NCBI GenBank assembly: GCA_027488785.1
Contig: JAIYAY010000031.1
Location: forward strand, 1-39,664
Source: Sphingomonadales bacterium
GTDB taxonomy: Bacteria > Pseudomonadota > Alphaproteobacteria > Sphingomonadales > Sphingomonadaceae
Reading direction: 5' to 3'
DNA: 39,664 nt
Below are positions 1 through 8,422 of the stretch, piece after piece. Below the pieces are notes generated by a model, which saw only the letters and a list, made by a program, of their open reading frames with translations, made no database searches and was not told the origin of the DNA. Numbering within the stretch: the first letter of the stretch is position 1; each line of letters begins with the position of its first letter. The position numbers and the translations under genes were made by a program.

Positions 1-80
<80 letters not shown>

Positions 81-145
81 ACATGGGATCACTGGTATAA
101 CAATGTCCGCGCGGCTGGCTGCCTGCCAACTTCGCGATGCGAGGC

Positions 146-222
146 TGGTGGGCCCGGAGGGACTCGAACCCCCGACCTAGCCGTTATGAGCGGCCAGCTC
201 TAACCAACTGAGCTACAGGCCC
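146..222 (-). tRNA. tRNA with CAT anticodon, probably tRNA-Ile2 (lysidine type)
   Basis: A complete cloverleaf is visible on the minus strand. The acceptor GGGCCTG pairs with CGGGCCC, the discriminator is A, and the CCA is encoded at 148-146. The anticodon loop CTCATAA gives CAT at 188-186. CAT is shared by elongator Met, initiator Met and Ile2. The first pair is a proper G-C, which argues against an initiator. Pairs 4-69 and 5-68 are both C-G, which in E. coli are determinants for the lysidine synthetase TilS. I therefore infer Ile2, decoding AUA, with elongator Met as the alternative. The tRNA identity itself is certain; the amino acid is not. Confidence 0.9.
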
Positions 223-249
223 TGACCGGCTCGCCAACTACAAGCGGGC

Positions 250-278
250 CGATAGCCGAACTTTGGGAGAATGCGCAA
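250..278 (-). promoter_or_regulatory. Candidate sigma70 promoter for the tRNA pair
   Basis: Read on the minus strand there is TTGCGC (278-273), a 17-base spacer, and CTATCG (255-250). The -10 box ends 27 bases before the tRNA at 222. The same layout (TTGCCA, 17 bases, CTATAG) precedes the tRNA-Asn at the other end of the window. Both match the alphaproteobacterial housekeeping pattern. Confidence 0.55.
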
Positions 279-443
279 GTCTTTATCTGACATCAACGCG
301 GTAAATTTAAAAACAGAACCAAAGTGTCCAAATGTACAGAACGCACACAGGCCTCGCGACAATGGCAAAGCCTAGCGATCGTCAACGCCCGATCGCGTCC
401 ATAAATGCATCAATTTTGGGCCCCTCATTATGGGACAATTGCC

Positions 444-472
444 TTGCCGCATAATTATATTATAAGCATAGG
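444..472 (+). promoter_or_regulatory. Candidate promoter of the Lrp-family gene with AT-rich palindrome
   Basis: TTGCCG (444-449), a 17-base spacer and CATAGG (467-472) would start transcription near 479, about 20 bases before the ATG at 501. An overlapping alternative is TTGCCT (439-444), 16 bases, TATAAG (461-466). The spacer contains the interrupted palindrome ATAAT-TAT-ATTAT (451-463). Lrp-family genes often regulate themselves, so this could be an operator; that is inference. Confidence 0.4.
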
Positions 473-500
473 GCGAAATAGAAATGGAAATTACCAAATC

Positions 501-977
501 ATGGCCAATACGAACCTTGACGCGATAGATATGAAGCTTTTGGCCGAATTGCAGGCCGACGGTCGCATAACCAATGTGGAACTCGCTACAAAGGTCGGAT
601 TGACCGCCCCGCCGTGTTTACGCCGTATGCGTGCGCTTGAGCAATCGGGTACAATTAAATCCTATCATGCTGATGTCGACGCAAGCGCTTTGGGGTACAC
701 CATCACCGTTTTTGCCATGGTAAGCCTGAAAAGCCAGGCTGAGGACGATCTGAAAGCGTTTGAACAACATGTCCGTGCATTACCCGATGTGCGTGAATGC
801 CACATGCTCAATGGCGAAATTGACTTTATTTTGAAAATCGTCGCCCGCGACCTTCAGTCATTTCAGGAATTTCTGACCTCAAAGCTGACATCTGCACCCA
901 ATGTCAGCAGCGTCAAAACTTCGCTAACGATCCGCACAGCTAAGGATGAACCCGGCGTCCCTATTCCCCAGGCATAA
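501..977 (+). CDS. Lrp/AsnC-family transcriptional regulator
   Basis: This 158-residue protein has the two-part build of the Lrp/AsnC family. The N-terminal helix-turn-helix covers about residues 4-60: LDAIDMKLLAELQADGRI, then ELATKVGLTAPPCLRRMRAL. A C-terminal RAM effector-binding and oligomerisation domain covers about 70-145, with the typical ALPDVREC and GEIDFILKIVARD stretches. Such proteins form octamers or hexadecamers and answer to amino acids; the ligand cannot be read here. The frame stays open upstream to 405, but I chose the ATG at 501. It begins the usual family N-terminus, and the promoter-like boxes at 444-472 lie inside the extension. The gene stands alone, divergent from the tRNA genes, and ends in a strong hairpin. 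Function class is certain; regulon unknown. Confidence 0.93.
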   Translation: MANTNLDAIDMKLLAELQADGRITNVELATKVGLTAPPCLRRMRALEQSGTIKSYHADVDASALGYTITVFAMVSLKSQAEDDLKAFEQHVRALPDVRECHMLNGEIDFILKIVARDLQSFQEFLTSKLTSAPNVSSVKTSLTIRTAKDEPGVPIPQA

Positions 978-1006
978 AAAAGGGCCCGATTGCGCGGGCC
1001 CTTTTT
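977..1006. terminator. Bidirectional intrinsic terminator
   Basis: A perfect 12-base stem (AAAAAGGGCCCG at 977-988 and its complement at 995-1006) surrounds the loop ATTGCG. The A-run on one side and the T-run on the other make it work for both strands. It overlaps the stop codon of the Lrp-family gene and lies just past the 3' end of the convergent TPR-like gene. Confidence 0.9.
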
Positions 1007-1024
1007 ACTTTATCTGACTAAATC

Positions 1025-2350
1025 TCAGGTAACTGGCGTTGCGGCAGCGGGCGTTGGTGCGGCATTTGCACGATGGTCGATGAACATCAGCCAATATTCG
1101 GCAATCGCCTTACGGTTCGCGCCTGTGACCTTAGCGAAGTCCGCCTTCGCACCTGCATAATCGCCAAGCATCGTTTTTGACATCGCCAGACGGAAACGTG
1201 TGCGATCAGTCTGGTCGCCGCCATCCTTGTCCAGCACCGGTGCCTTGCTCAACGCCGATTCATACAATTCCTTGGCGGTCTTGTAATCCTTGTGCGAAAA
1301 GAAGGAGTCGCCGGTAAGCGAGGCCAACATGCCCCTCGGGCTAGCTTTAGCAGGGGCGATGGTGCCTGCGAGAGTGCGCGTGTCTTCCGCAAGGCGGGCT
1401 TTCGCTTCGTTATAGCGCTCGCTGAACGTCACATTGTTGCGCGAGATTAAACCCTTGGCGAAGCCTTCGTCCAGCAAGGATACGGCCTCTGCCGGATAAC
1501 GCACACCGATATAGCTGAGGCTGTCGAGATAAGCGGCATATTCCTGTTGAAAACGGATACCATCTGTCGCGCGCATCAAGCGCATGATGTCCAGCGTTTC
1601 TTCTGGATTGAATTCGCGCGAGCGATCAAAAAATGCGAGCGCATCATGCCAATAATCCGGATTATTCTCGGCTATGATCAAATCCTTGTAGAAATTAGCT
1701 GCGCCAGCATAATCCTTAGCCTTGGCGGACAAGATCGCAGCGCGGACGACATAGGTCTTGTTCACGGCCCCCGCAGCCTTGCTGGCGGCAATCGCCTTAC
1801 TTATCCAAGCAACCGCGTCTGCATCCTTGCCCTGCTGCGACATAGCGTTGGAAATCAGAAATTCGATGTTGTTGTCACGGTGACCCAGATTATAGGCGTC
1901 GATCATATGTTTTTCGGCATCTGCAAAGCGCTTGCCGTCATAACCAATCGCGCCCTTGCGGAAGGTATATTCCCGCTTCAAATCGGCAGGAGTGGTCGCC
2001 GACGCAATCAACAAATCAATGCCCTGTTCCTGAAACGCGAGATCCTTCAAAGGCGCGCCGATGTTTATGGCCAAAATGCCAGCTTCGTAACGGTCATCGT
2101 CATTGCCAATGGCAGCAATCACCTTAGGAAATTCTGCTTTTGCGGCTACGGCGTCCTTGGATTTACTCAACAAATTCAACACGGGCAAATAAGCCGCGAT
2201 AAAAGGCTTTGAATAATTTCTCTTGGGTGCGGCCGCTTCCTTACCCTTTTTTTCTTTCTTGGGCTTTTCATTGGACTGCGCAAATGCGGCAGGTGCAGCA
2301 GACACTGCTACCAACGAAAGAGCGAGGGCAAATTTTGAAACCAGTTTCAT
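1025..2350 (-). CDS. Exported TPR-like hypothetical protein
   Basis: This 441-residue protein has a clear Sec signal peptide (MKLVSK, hydrophobic core, cleavage probably after AFA at about residue 24). A Lys/Glu-rich stretch follows (about 28-40), then a helical body with degenerate tetratricopeptide-like units, such as GYDGKRFADAEKHMIDAYNL, SAKAKDYAGAANFYKDLI and SHKDYKTAKELYESAL. The tail is Ala/Pro/Thr-rich (APTPAAATPVT). TPR proteins scaffold protein complexes, so a periplasmic scaffold role is plausible, but no enzyme motif is seen. A ribosome binding site (GGAGAG) precedes the ATG. The gene is divergent from the SDR gene across 129 bases and shares the terminator at 977-1006. I do not recognise a named family. 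Confidence 0.85.
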   Translation of the reverse strand: MKLVSKFALALSLVAVSAAPAAFAQSNEKPKKEKKGKEAAAPKRNYSKPFIAAYLPVLNLLSKSKDAVAAKAEFPKVIAAIGNDDDRYEAGILAINIGAPLKDLAFQEQGIDLLIASATTPADLKREYTFRKGAIGYDGKRFADAEKHMIDAYNLGHRDNNIEFLISNAMSQQGKDADAVAWISKAIAASKAAGAVNKTYVVRAAILSAKAKDYAGAANFYKDLIIAENNPDYWHDALAFFDRSREFNPEETLDIMRLMRATDGIRFQQEYAAYLDSLSYIGVRYPAEAVSLLDEGFAKGLISRNNVTFSERYNEAKARLAEDTRTLAGTIAPAKASPRGMLASLTGDSFFSHKDYKTAKELYESALSKAPVLDKDGGDQTDRTRFRLAMSKTMLGDYAGAKADFAKVTGANRKAIAEYWLMFIDHRANAAPTPAAATPVT

Positions 2351-2479
2351 GTAACTCTCCGCATAATTATTAAGCCTTGGGCCTTCTACGGCTTGGTTTA
2401 TAGGACCTTGCTATCGACTGTGCAATTACCATAGCGCGATTGCAGAATTTCCCGTTGAACGAACCGGAGCAAAAAACAA

Positions 2480-3175
2480 GTGGGTGAAAGCAGTGCAGTC
2501 ATCATTGGTGCACGCGGCGGCATTGGAGCCGCGCTGGCAGATATTTTGGAACATGACCCCAATTATGCGCAGGTCATCCGGTTGCACCGTGAAGGCGCCC
2601 AACCCTTGGATTTATTGGACGAGGCGAGCATCGCGTCAGCCGCAGCAAACCTGTCGGGTACAAATCCGCCGATAAGCTTGGTCATTGTTGCGACCGGACT
2701 GCTGCATTCAAACTCAAAAGGCCCTGAGAAAAGTCTTCGCGAACTTGATCCGGACTGGATGATAGAAAACTTCCGCATCAACACGGTCGGGCCTGCGCTG
2801 GTCGCCAAGCATTTCCTGCCGATCATGGCCAAGCAAGACCCGATCTGCTTTGCGGCCTTGTCGGCTCGGGTGGGCAGTATCTCCGACAATCGCTTGGGTG
2901 GGTGGCACAGCTATCGTGCATCTAAATCCGCGCTTAATATGTTGATCCGCAATATCGCAATCGAATGGCAGCGCAAAAATCCGCAATCCGTTATCGTCGG
3001 CCTACATCCCGGCACCGTCGAAACCCCGCTAAGCGCCCCGTTCAAGGGCAATCCTGCGCATGAACGCTTCACCCCAGCGCGGGCAGCAGTGGACATGCTC
3101 AATGTGCTCCGGGGACTGAAACCGGAACAAAGCGGACAAATTTTTGCTTATGACGGAAGCTTGGTCGCGCCCTAA
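2480..3175 (+). CDS. SDR-family NAD(P)-dependent oxidoreductase
   Basis: This 231-residue classical short-chain dehydrogenase/reductase has the cofactor loop GARGGIG at 10-16 on the first beta strand. The expected catalytic residues are Asn101 (RINTVG), Ser128 (ALSAR), Tyr145 and Lys149 (SYRASK), followed by PG-TVETPLS near 185. The layout resembles C-factor/CsgA-like SDRs, for which a substrate cannot be predicted. The start is GTG at 2480. GGAG at 2466-2469 sits 10 bases upstream, and the protein then begins directly before the Rossmann strand. About 130 bases separate it from gyrA, so it may or may not share a transcript with gyrA. Confidence 0.9.
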   Translation: MGESSAVIIGARGGIGAALADILEHDPNYAQVIRLHREGAQPLDLLDEASIASAAANLSGTNPPISLVIVATGLLHSNSKGPEKSLRELDPDWMIENFRINTVGPALVAKHFLPIMAKQDPICFAALSARVGSISDNRLGGWHSYRASKSALNMLIRNIAIEWQRKNPQSVIVGLHPGTVETPLSAPFKGNPAHERFTPARAAVDMLNVLRGLKPEQSGQIFAYDGSLVAP

Positions 3176-3195
3176 CCGCCGCTAAGGTGCGAATC

Positions 3196-3204
3196 TGTGG
3201 ATAA
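3196..3204 (-). promoter_or_regulatory. Perfect consensus DnaA box upstream of gyrA
   Basis: TGTGGATAA is the exact complement of the E. coli consensus DnaA box TTATCCACA. It lies in the 127-base gap between the SDR gene and gyrA, about 100 bases before the gyrA start. I see no second box nearby. An exact match on either strand is expected about 0.3 times by chance in a window this size, so function is uncertain. Confidence 0.35.
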
Positions 3205-3302
3205 GCTGGTGAAAAACCCGCAGTTGGGGCAGTCGCATGTGGCCATTTCGGCGCGTTGGGTCTAGGGTCCGTTTATTATAAAAATATAAGGATTTTCGCG
3301 GC

Positions 3303-6029
3303 GTGACCGACGACATTATTACATTGGACCCATCAGACATTTCACCCGTCGATATTGTTGATGAGATGAAGTCGAGCTATCTCGATTATGCCATGTCGGT
3401 CATTGTATCGCGGGCCCTGCCCGATGTGCGTGATGGTTTGAAGCCCGTTCATCGCCGAATTTTGTTCGCCAGCCAGGAAGGTGGCTTTGTCGCCGGGCGG
3501 CCTTATCGCAAATCGGCAAAGATCGTCGGCGATGTCATGGGCAATTATCACCCACATGGCGACAGCGCGATTTACGACGCATTGGCACGTATGACTCAGG
3601 ATTGGTCAATGCGGGTGCCATTGATCGATGGTCAGGGGAACTTCGGTTCGATGGACCCCGATCCACCAGCATCGATGCGCTATACTGAGGCGCGGTTGAA
3701 CAAGGTCGCCAATGCACTTTTGGATGATCTTGATAAAGACACAGTTGATTTCCAACCCAATTATGACGGCAGCCGTGAAGAGCCACAGGTTCTACCCGCC
3801 CGTTTCCCCAACCTTTTGGTCAATGGCGCTGGCGGTATTGCCGTCGGCATGGCTACCAACATTCCGCCGCATAATCTGGGCGAAGTGATCAAGGCGTGCT
3901 TGGCCTATATTGATAACCCGGCAATTACGATTGATGAGCTGATTGAAATCGTCCCTGCCCCCGATTTTCCAACCGGTCCGTTGATCCTCGGCACGGGCGG
4001 CGCTCGTGCGGCTTATCGTGAGGGCAAGGGTTCCATCATGCAGCGCGCGCGGCATGAAATTGAAGAAGGAAAAGGCGATCGCCGCTCCATCGTCCTTACC
4101 AGCATTCCGTTTCAGGTGGGCAAATCTGCCCTTGTCGAAAAAATCGCTGAAGCCGCGAAGGACAAGCGGATTGAGGGCGTTTCCGACATTCGCGATGAAT
4201 CGAGTCGCAAGGGCGTGCGCATCGTCATCGACTTAAAGCGCGATGCCACCACTGACGTTGTCCTCAACCAATTGTGGCGCCACACACAGGCGCAGTCGAG
4301 CTTCCCCGCCAATATGCTCGCCATTCGTGGCGGCCGACCCGAAGTCTTGAACCTACGCGACATCATCGAATCCTTCATTCGGTTCCGAGAAGAAGTGATT
4401 ACCCGCAGGACAAAGTTTGAACTGAACAAGGCCCGCGAACGCGCGCATTTGTTGCTTGGCCTTGTTGTTGCAGTTACCAATTTGGACGAAGTCGTGCGGA
4501 TCATTCGTGGTTCCGCCAGCCCCGCCGAAGCGCGCGCGGCATTGATTGCGCGCAAATGGCCCATTGCCGAAATCGCATCCTACATCAAATTAGTAGAAGC
4601 GGTCGAAACCGAGATTAGCGGTGACAGCTATCAGTTGTCGGAGTTGCAGGTTCGCGCCATTCTTGAATTGCGTCTGCATCGCCTGACAGCTCTTGGTCGC
4701 GACGAAATTGGCAAGGAACTTCAGAGTCTTGCAGAAAATATCGCAGAATATCTCGCAATCTTGGGCGACCGGGTAAAGCTATATGCCGTTTTGCGCGACG
4801 AATTGGTCGCAATTGACGCCGAATTCTCCACCCCGCGCTTGTGCGAGATAACCGCAAGCTGGGATGGCTTGGACGACGAAGACCTCATGGAACGCGAGGA
4901 AATGGTCGTGACCGTCACGCATGGTGGATACATCAAACGTACTGCTTTGGCGACGTTCCGCGCACAAAACCGTGGTGGCAAGGGCCGCGCCGGCATGGCG
5001 ACGAAAGATGAGGATGCCGTTACCGAATTGTTCGTGACCAGTACCCATACGCCCGTATTGTTCTTCTCCAACATCGGTAAAGTTTATCGCCTGAAGGTGT
5101 GGAAGCTGCCCGAAGGTGGCCCGTCGACACGCGGTCGTCCCATGGTCAACTTGCTGCCATTGGGTGAAGGCGAAGTCATATCCAATGTTTTGACCTTACC
5201 CGAGGATGAAGCCGAATGGGGCGGCCTCAGCGTCGTATTTGCCACAGCAAAGGGCTATGCCCGCCGTAACAGCATGGACGCCTTTGCCAATGTCCCAAGC
5301 AACGGCAAAATTGCCATGAAGTTCGAAGGCGACGATGCCGACGATAAGTTGATCGGTGTCGAATTGTTAAGCCCCGAGGACGACATTCTGCTCGCAAGCC
5401 GCTATGGCAAAGCCATCCGCTTTGCCGCCGATGACATTCGTGAATTCCAAAGCCGGGCATCAACGGGTGTGCGCGCCATGAAATTGGCGAAGGGTGACGC
5501 GGTTATATCGTTGTCGATCCTCAAACGTGTCGGCACTTTGCCGGAAGAGCGCGAGGATTATCTGCGCTTTGCCCCTTGGAAACCGGAGAAGGATGGTGAG
5601 CCGACCATCTCCGCCGAACGCATTGCGGAAATGGCAGAGCGTGAACAGTTCATCTTAACGGTGTGCGCCAATGGCTATGGCAAATTGTCATCTGCTTACG
5701 CCTATCGCCGCACGGGCCGCGGCGGCCAGGGTATCACCAACATTGACAATATCGAACGCAACGGTCCTGTCGTGGCTAGCTTCCCCGCAACCAAGGGCGA
5801 TCAATTGATGCTTGTCACCGATCAGGCAAAGCTTATCCGCATGCCGCTCGACAGTTTGCGCGTTTTGGGTCGCGGAACCGCCGGTGTGCGCTTGTTCAAT
5901 GTCGGCGACAATGAACATGTGGTTGGCGCAGCCAAGATTGACGAGAGCGATGAAGATGACGCCGAAACCTCCAACGAAAACGGGACTGAAGGCGATGTCG
6001 CAGTCACCGATGCGCCAATAACGGAATAG
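3303..6029 (+). CDS. gyrA: DNA gyrase subunit A
   Basis: GyrA is the breakage-reunion subunit of DNA gyrase (A2B2), which introduces negative supercoils. This 908-residue protein has the winged-helix/tower region with catalytic Tyr127 (MRYTEARL). The quinolone pocket reads [10 protein letters not shown], with Ser88 and Asp92 equivalent to E. coli Ser83 and Asp87, the susceptible wild-type form. The C-terminal DNA-wrapping beta-propeller carries the GyrA box at 555-561 as QNRGGKG instead of the usual QRRGGKG. An acidic tail (about 880-908) ends the protein. GyrA rather than ParC is supported by the GyrA box and the length. The start is GTG at 3303, with AAGGA 10 bases upstream. It converges on the YhhN-family gene, with a hairpin repeat between them. 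Confidence 0.97.
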   Translation: MTDDIITLDPSDISPVDIVDEMKSSYLDYAMSVIVSRALPDVRDGLKPVHRRILFASQEGGFVAGRPYRKSAKIVGDVMGNYHPHGDSAIYDALARMTQDWSMRVPLIDGQGNFGSMDPDPPASMRYTEARLNKVANALLDDLDKDTVDFQPNYDGSREEPQVLPARFPNLLVNGAGGIAVGMATNIPPHNLGEVIKACLAYIDNPAITIDELIEIVPAPDFPTGPLILGTGGARAAYREGKGSIMQRARHEIEEGKGDRRSIVLTSIPFQVGKSALVEKIAEAAKDKRIEGVSDIRDESSRKGVRIVIDLKRDATTDVVLNQLWRHTQAQSSFPANMLAIRGGRPEVLNLRDIIESFIRFREEVITRRTKFELNKARERAHLLLGLVVAVTNLDEVVRIIRGSASPAEARAALIARKWPIAEIASYIKLVEAVETEISGDSYQLSELQVRAILELRLHRLTALGRDEIGKELQSLAENIAEYLAILGDRVKLYAVLRDELVAIDAEFSTPRLCEITASWDGLDDEDLMEREEMVVTVTHGGYIKRTALATFRAQNRGGKGRAGMATKDEDAVTELFVTSTHTPVLFFSNIGKVYRLKVWKLPEGGPSTRGRPMVNLLPLGEGEVISNVLTLPEDEAEWGGLSVVFATAKGYARRNSMDAFANVPSNGKIAMKFEGDDADDKLIGVELLSPEDDILLASRYGKAIRFAADDIREFQSRASTGVRAMKLAKGDAVISLSILKRVGTLPEEREDYLRFAPWKPEKDGEPTISAERIAEMAEREQFILTVCANGYGKLSSAYAYRRTGRGGQGITNIDNIERNGPVVASFPATKGDQLMLVTDQAKLIRMPLDSLRVLGRGTAGVRLFNVGDNEHVVGAAKIDESDEDDAETSNENGTEGDVAVTDAPITE

Positions 6030-6060
6030 CCCAGGCCACCGTTATCTTTGATCAATTCTG

Positions 6061-6088
6061 CGTCACCCTGACTTGTTTCAGGGTGACG
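6061..6088. repeat. Dispersed palindromic repeat, copy 1 (possible terminator)
   Basis: A perfect 11-base inverted repeat (CGTCACCCTGA at 6061-6071, complement at 6078-6088) surrounds the loop CTTGTT. It lies between the convergent genes gyrA and yhhN and could end transcription from both, although no T-run follows. The arm reappears in the element at 22021-22070, so this looks like a dispersed, REP-like family. Confidence 0.7.
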
Positions 6089-6115
6089 TTAGGAAGGGCA
6101 ACTAACCCGCGTTAA

Positions 6116-6811
6116 TCAGTCGCGCTCTTCACCATCGGCAAAATGCCCGCGCTTTACCAATGTCTGCGCGACGCCAACCGCAATCATCAGCACCCCGAAA
6201 TAATAGAGATACCAGATGGCGATTCCCGTCATGGTCGATCCTGCCAACGGTCCAAGTTCCGCAAAGATTAGTAAGTCTGAAATCACAAACAATATCGCAC
6301 CAAGACCGACGCGGTACCGAGGGAAATTGCTGCTCCATGCCATAGCGGCCATGCCGGCAAGAATGACGCTATAGGATGCCACCTGAATGCCTTCGTCTTG
6401 GGTCGGCGGTAGGACAAAGGCAATCACTGGAGTGGCAACGAATATGGTCGCAGCCAGCAACTTTTGGCTGAATACTGCGCCCACACGGCGGTGACGGAAA
6501 TAGAGGAACATCGCTACCAAATGTCCGGCAGCAAAAGCCAAGGCCCCGGCAACCATGCTGAGTTCAATCAACCCGTCGCCCAGCATATAAAATGCGAGCA
6601 TAATCGCCAGCAGGATAAATTCACCTTGATGATGTCGGCGCAATGCAAAAGGTACCAGCAGCCCGACCGCCGCCATTTTCCAGACCATGGCATATAGCCC
6701 GCCGTCAATCGGCAGGAACAACCATGTCGCAGGAAAGCTTATGCCGGCAATCAAGCTGCCGAACAGATAGGGGCGTTTATGTGCAAGATCCTGAGCCATG
6801 TTCCAATGCAT
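6116..6811 (-). CDS. YhhN-family (lysoplasmalogenase-like) membrane protein
   Basis: This is a polytopic inner-membrane protein with about eight hydrophobic segments. It carries the family signatures LGDGLIELSMVAGALAFAAGH and LFVISDLLIFAE, with the paired acidic residues expected of the YhhN/TMEM86 family. Mammalian TMEM86B cleaves the vinyl-ether bond of lysoplasmalogens. Plasmalogens are not usual in this bacterial group, so the real substrate here is open. The frame is open to 6850 through a TTG. I prefer the ATG at 6811 (231 residues); the ATG at 6799 is also possible. No strong ribosome binding site decides. The gene is divergent from trmFO. Confidence 0.82.
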   Translation of the reverse strand: MHWNMAQDLAHKRPYLFGSLIAGISFPATWLFLPIDGGLYAMVWKMAAVGLLVPFALRRHHQGEFILLAIMLAFYMLGDGLIELSMVAGALAFAAGHLVAMFLYFRHRRVGAVFSQKLLAATIFVATPVIAFVLPPTQDEGIQVASYSVILAGMAAMAWSSNFPRYRVGLGAILFVISDLLIFAELGPLAGSTMTGIAIWYLYYFGVLMIAVGVAQTLVKRGHFADGEERD

Positions 6812-7023
6812 CGTGCAAACACCCGCGCAAAACAAGTGGAATATGACCAATCATAATGTCCGTGGGTAACCCCGGCGCGTTATGTCAAATGCAATCACGC
6901 CGTGGGCGTGCAAACTGTATGCCCCACCATTATGCTTGTGCGCGCCAGTCGGCCGCCGAACCAGCTTTGGCCGAGAAATAATTCCGCCGCCAGAAAAGTT
7001 AGGTATAAATCCTCTGCCCCATC

Positions 7024-7050
7024 TTGGCGCTTTTGCCTGTGCAGCGCCAA
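7024..7050 (+). terminator. Hairpin with T-run in the trmFO leader (attenuator-like)
   Basis: A perfect 8-base stem (TTGGCGCT at 7024-7031, AGCGCCAA at 7043-7050) with an 11-base loop is followed by AGATTTTTGTT. This resembles an intrinsic terminator placed just before trmFO, whose ATG is at 7074. Whether transcription crosses it, and whether it is conditional, cannot be told from one sequence. Confidence 0.35.
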
Positions 7051-7073
7051 AGATTTTTGTTAGCCGCGCGGTC

Positions 7074-8411
7074 ATGACCAAAAAACATGATGTCCAGATT
7101 ATAGGTGGCGGCCTCGCGGGCTGCGAAGCAGCGTGGCAATTGGCTCAGCGCGGTGTCCGTGTACGGCTGTCGGAAATGCGCGGATCGGGCGATATGACGC
7201 CCGCCCATCAAACCGATGGCCTGGCTGAATTGGTATGCTCCAATAGTTTCCGGTCGGACGATGCCGAAAACAATGCCGTGGGCCTTTTGCATCAGGAAAT
7301 GCGCGATCTGGATTCGCTCATCATGCAAGCTGCCGAAGTCGGAAAGGTGCCCGCTGGGTCAGCGCTCGCGGTCGACCGTGATGTGTTTTCACAGACCGTC
7401 ACAAAACATCTCGAAGGCCACAGTAACATCGAAATCGTGCGCGAACGCGTTGACGTTATTCCAACCGACCGGCCAGTCATCATCGCCACTGGCCCGTTGA
7501 CCGCAACAAACCTAGCCGAAAACATCATGGCGAAAACCGGCGAAGATCGTCTCGCTTTCTTCGATGCGATTGCGCCTATTGTCTATCATGAGAGCATCGA
7601 CATGGACATTGCGTGGTATGCCTCACGCTGGGACAAAGGCGATGGTAAGGACTATATCAATTGCCCTATGGACGAGGCACAATATCGCGCCTTTCACCAG
7701 GGCTTATTGGACTCGGAAAAAGCTGAGTTCAAGGAATGGGAAACCAATACGCCCTATTTCGAAGGCTGTATGCCGATTGAGGTCATGGCATTGCGCGGGT
7801 TAGACACGCTGCGCTTCGGTCCCATGAAGCCTGTTGGTCTCGACAACCCCAAAACGGGTCGTTGGGCGCATGCTGTGGTACAATTACGGCAGGATAATAA
7901 ACAAGGCACGCTTTGGAACATGGTCGGCTTTCAAACAAAGATGAAGCACAAAGCGCAGGTCGAACTGCTCCGCACTATCCCGGGCCTCGAAAAGGCAGAG
8001 TTTGCGCGTCTTGGCGGGTTACACCGCAACACCTTTATCCGCTCACCGATATTGTTAGACCGTCAGCTCCGGTTAAAATCCGCGCCACATATCCGCTTTG
8101 CAGGACAAATTACGGGCTGCGAAGGCTATGTGGAAAGCAGCGCGGTCGGCCTGATGGCGGGCATCATGACGGCGGCAGAATTGGGCGGACGCACGGTAAC
8201 GGCACCACCATCGACCACGGCGCTTGGCGCATTGCTTGGCCATATTACGGGCGACGCGCTGGCCGACGATTATCAGCCCATGAACATCAATTTTGGCCTA
8301 TTCGCTCCGCTGGATGAAAAAGTGCATAAGAAATCGCGCAAGGCCGCGATGACCGGCAGGGCGCGGACAGATTTAACTAATTGGATTGCGAGCCAGGCGA
8401 TAGCAGCATAG
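7074..8411 (+). CDS. trmFO: Folate/FAD-dependent tRNA uracil-54 methyltransferase TrmFO
   Basis: TrmFO makes 5-methyluridine at position 54 of the tRNA T-loop, using methylenetetrahydrofolate as carbon donor and FAD as reductant. The protein starts with the FAD-binding loop GGGLAG at 11-16. It keeps the two Cys residues important in B. subtilis: Cys55 ([11 protein letters not shown]) and Cys232 ([14 protein letters not shown]). At 445 residues it matches the family length. The open frame reaches back to 6882, but the ATG at 7074 begins the conserved N-terminus, and the upstream part contains the hairpin at 7024-7050. It converges on the EF-hand gene with a 10-base gap. The older name is gid. 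Confidence 0.96.
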   Translation: MTKKHDVQIIGGGLAGCEAAWQLAQRGVRVRLSEMRGSGDMTPAHQTDGLAELVCSNSFRSDDAENNAVGLLHQEMRDLDSLIMQAAEVGKVPAGSALAVDRDVFSQTVTKHLEGHSNIEIVRERVDVIPTDRPVIIATGPLTATNLAENIMAKTGEDRLAFFDAIAPIVYHESIDMDIAWYASRWDKGDGKDYINCPMDEAQYRAFHQGLLDSEKAEFKEWETNTPYFEGCMPIEVMALRGLDTLRFGPMKPVGLDNPKTGRWAHAVVQLRQDNKQGTLWNMVGFQTKMKHKAQVELLRTIPGLEKAEFARLGGLHRNTFIRSPILLDRQLRLKSAPHIRFAGQITGCEGYVESSAVGLMAGIMTAAELGGRTVTAPPSTTALGALLGHITGDALADDYQPMNINFGLFAPLDEKVHKKSRKAAMTGRARTDLTNWIASQAIAA

Positions 8412-8422
8412 GGCTCTGCCCT
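8410..8422. terminator. Short hairpin between convergent stops
   Basis: AGGGC-TCT-GCCCT is a perfect five-base stem with a three-base loop. It spans the 10-base gap and touches the stop codons of both trmFO and the EF-hand gene. There is no T-run, so it would be at best a weak terminator. Confidence 0.25.

Noticed and set aside
405-500. Longer N-terminus of the Lrp-family protein
   Set aside because: The extension contains the promoter-like boxes and has no family similarity; the ATG at 501 gives the standard protein.
1547-2212. 221-residue frame opposite the TPR-like gene
   Set aside because: It is entirely antisense to a gene with a signal peptide, and the translation shows no domain-like pattern.
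6882-7073. Longer N-terminus of TrmFO
   Set aside because: It would put 64 residues before the FAD-binding strand and includes the leader hairpin; the family starts at the ATG at 7074.
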